From positions 1-5,633 of the forward strand of contig JBNKZD010000148.1 in assembly GCA_050301235.1 (NCBI GenBank): DNA of 5,633 bases, written 5' to 3'. Source of the DNA: JAFGIN01 sp050301235. Its GTDB lineage: Bacteria > Fibrobacterota > Chitinivibrionia > Chitinivibrionales > Chitinispirillaceae. Positions within the stretch are counted from its first letter, which is position 1. The number at the start of each line of letters is the position of its first letter. Positions 5,548 through 5,633 of this stretch are shown here, piece after piece. The position numbers and the translations under genes are program-made. The notes beneath the pieces were generated by a model. The model was not told the DNA's origin. It saw only the letters and a program-made list of their open reading frames with translations, and made no database searches.

Positions 5548-5633
5548 TCGGGAGGGGAGTCAAAAAGACAAGTGTCGTTGTTGCGAAAATGCGAAGAATG
5601 GGATCAATGGCATTTGGCTTTTTGCGGGGGAGG
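5531..5633 (+). CDS. Partial CDS, N-terminus of an unrecognised protein with a C-x-C-C cluster, runs off the right edge
   Basis: Only 34 codons are visible. GTG at 5531 follows AGGAAGA with 7-nt spacing. The frame reads S-N-L-P-Y-R-E-G-S-Q-K-D-K, then C-R-C-C-E-N-A-K-N-G, and ends in G-I-W-L-F-A-G-E at the window edge without a stop. The composition looks coding: a polar start, then a Cys cluster that could be the first half of a zinc-binding site or metal centre, then a hydrophobic strand. I do not recognise the family. The first six codons also form the 3' arm of the hairpin at 5486-5547, which suggests translational or operator-type control. Other forward frames and one minus-strand frame are also open over this short stretch, so the call rests mainly on the ribosome binding site. 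Confidence 0.45.
   Translation, partial: MSNLPYREGSQKDKCRCCENAKNGINGIWLFAGE

Overview
The window looks like part of a bacterial chromosome of modest GC content (AT-rich by eye). It probably comes from a Gram-negative lineage with a type IX-like secretion system, such as Fibrobacterota (Chitinispirillia/Chitinivibrionia type) or a related FCB-group lineage. This is inferred from two adjacent secreted proteins that combine an N-terminal signal peptide, a beta-propeller-like region with recurring Trp motifs, Ig/cadherin-like domains of the He_PIG kind and a C-terminal domain resembling the T9SS sorting domain. Purine-rich Shine-Dalgarno-like motifs occur before several genes, which argues mildly against typical Bacteroidota. 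No housekeeping gene is present to fix the taxonomy.

Layout. Positions 17-156 are a hexanucleotide microsatellite (CTCAAC)n. Positions 157-483 hold a C-rich tract, a possibly structured stretch and a terminator-like hairpin (410-436), but no convincing gene. Two tandem, overlapping + strand genes follow. The first (484-2694) encodes a complete 736-residue secreted multidomain protein. The second (2672-4297) encodes a shorter paralogue whose sorting domain appears cut by a frameshift: the missing final strands can still be read in another frame up to 4337. A third + strand gene (4410-5102) encodes an unrecognised, mostly helical, probably cytoplasmic protein of 230 residues or slightly more. 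It ends at a strong hairpin terminator (5113-5146).

Positions 5151-5414 are a perfectly phased tandem array of twelve 22-bp units, each with a GATC, followed by an AT-rich spacer. At the right edge a long imperfect hairpin (5486-5547) encloses the ribosome binding site and GTG start of a new gene (from 5531). That gene leaves the window after 34 codons and carries a Cys-x-Cys-Cys cluster.

The two secreted proteins probably form one transcriptional unit and act at the cell surface or outside the cell. The third gene has its own ribosome binding region and no obvious functional link to them. The 22-bp array, AT-rich spacer and hairpin-covered start form the least explained part of the window. 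They could be an iteron-like protein-binding array, a mobile-element end or a regulatory region for the partial gene.
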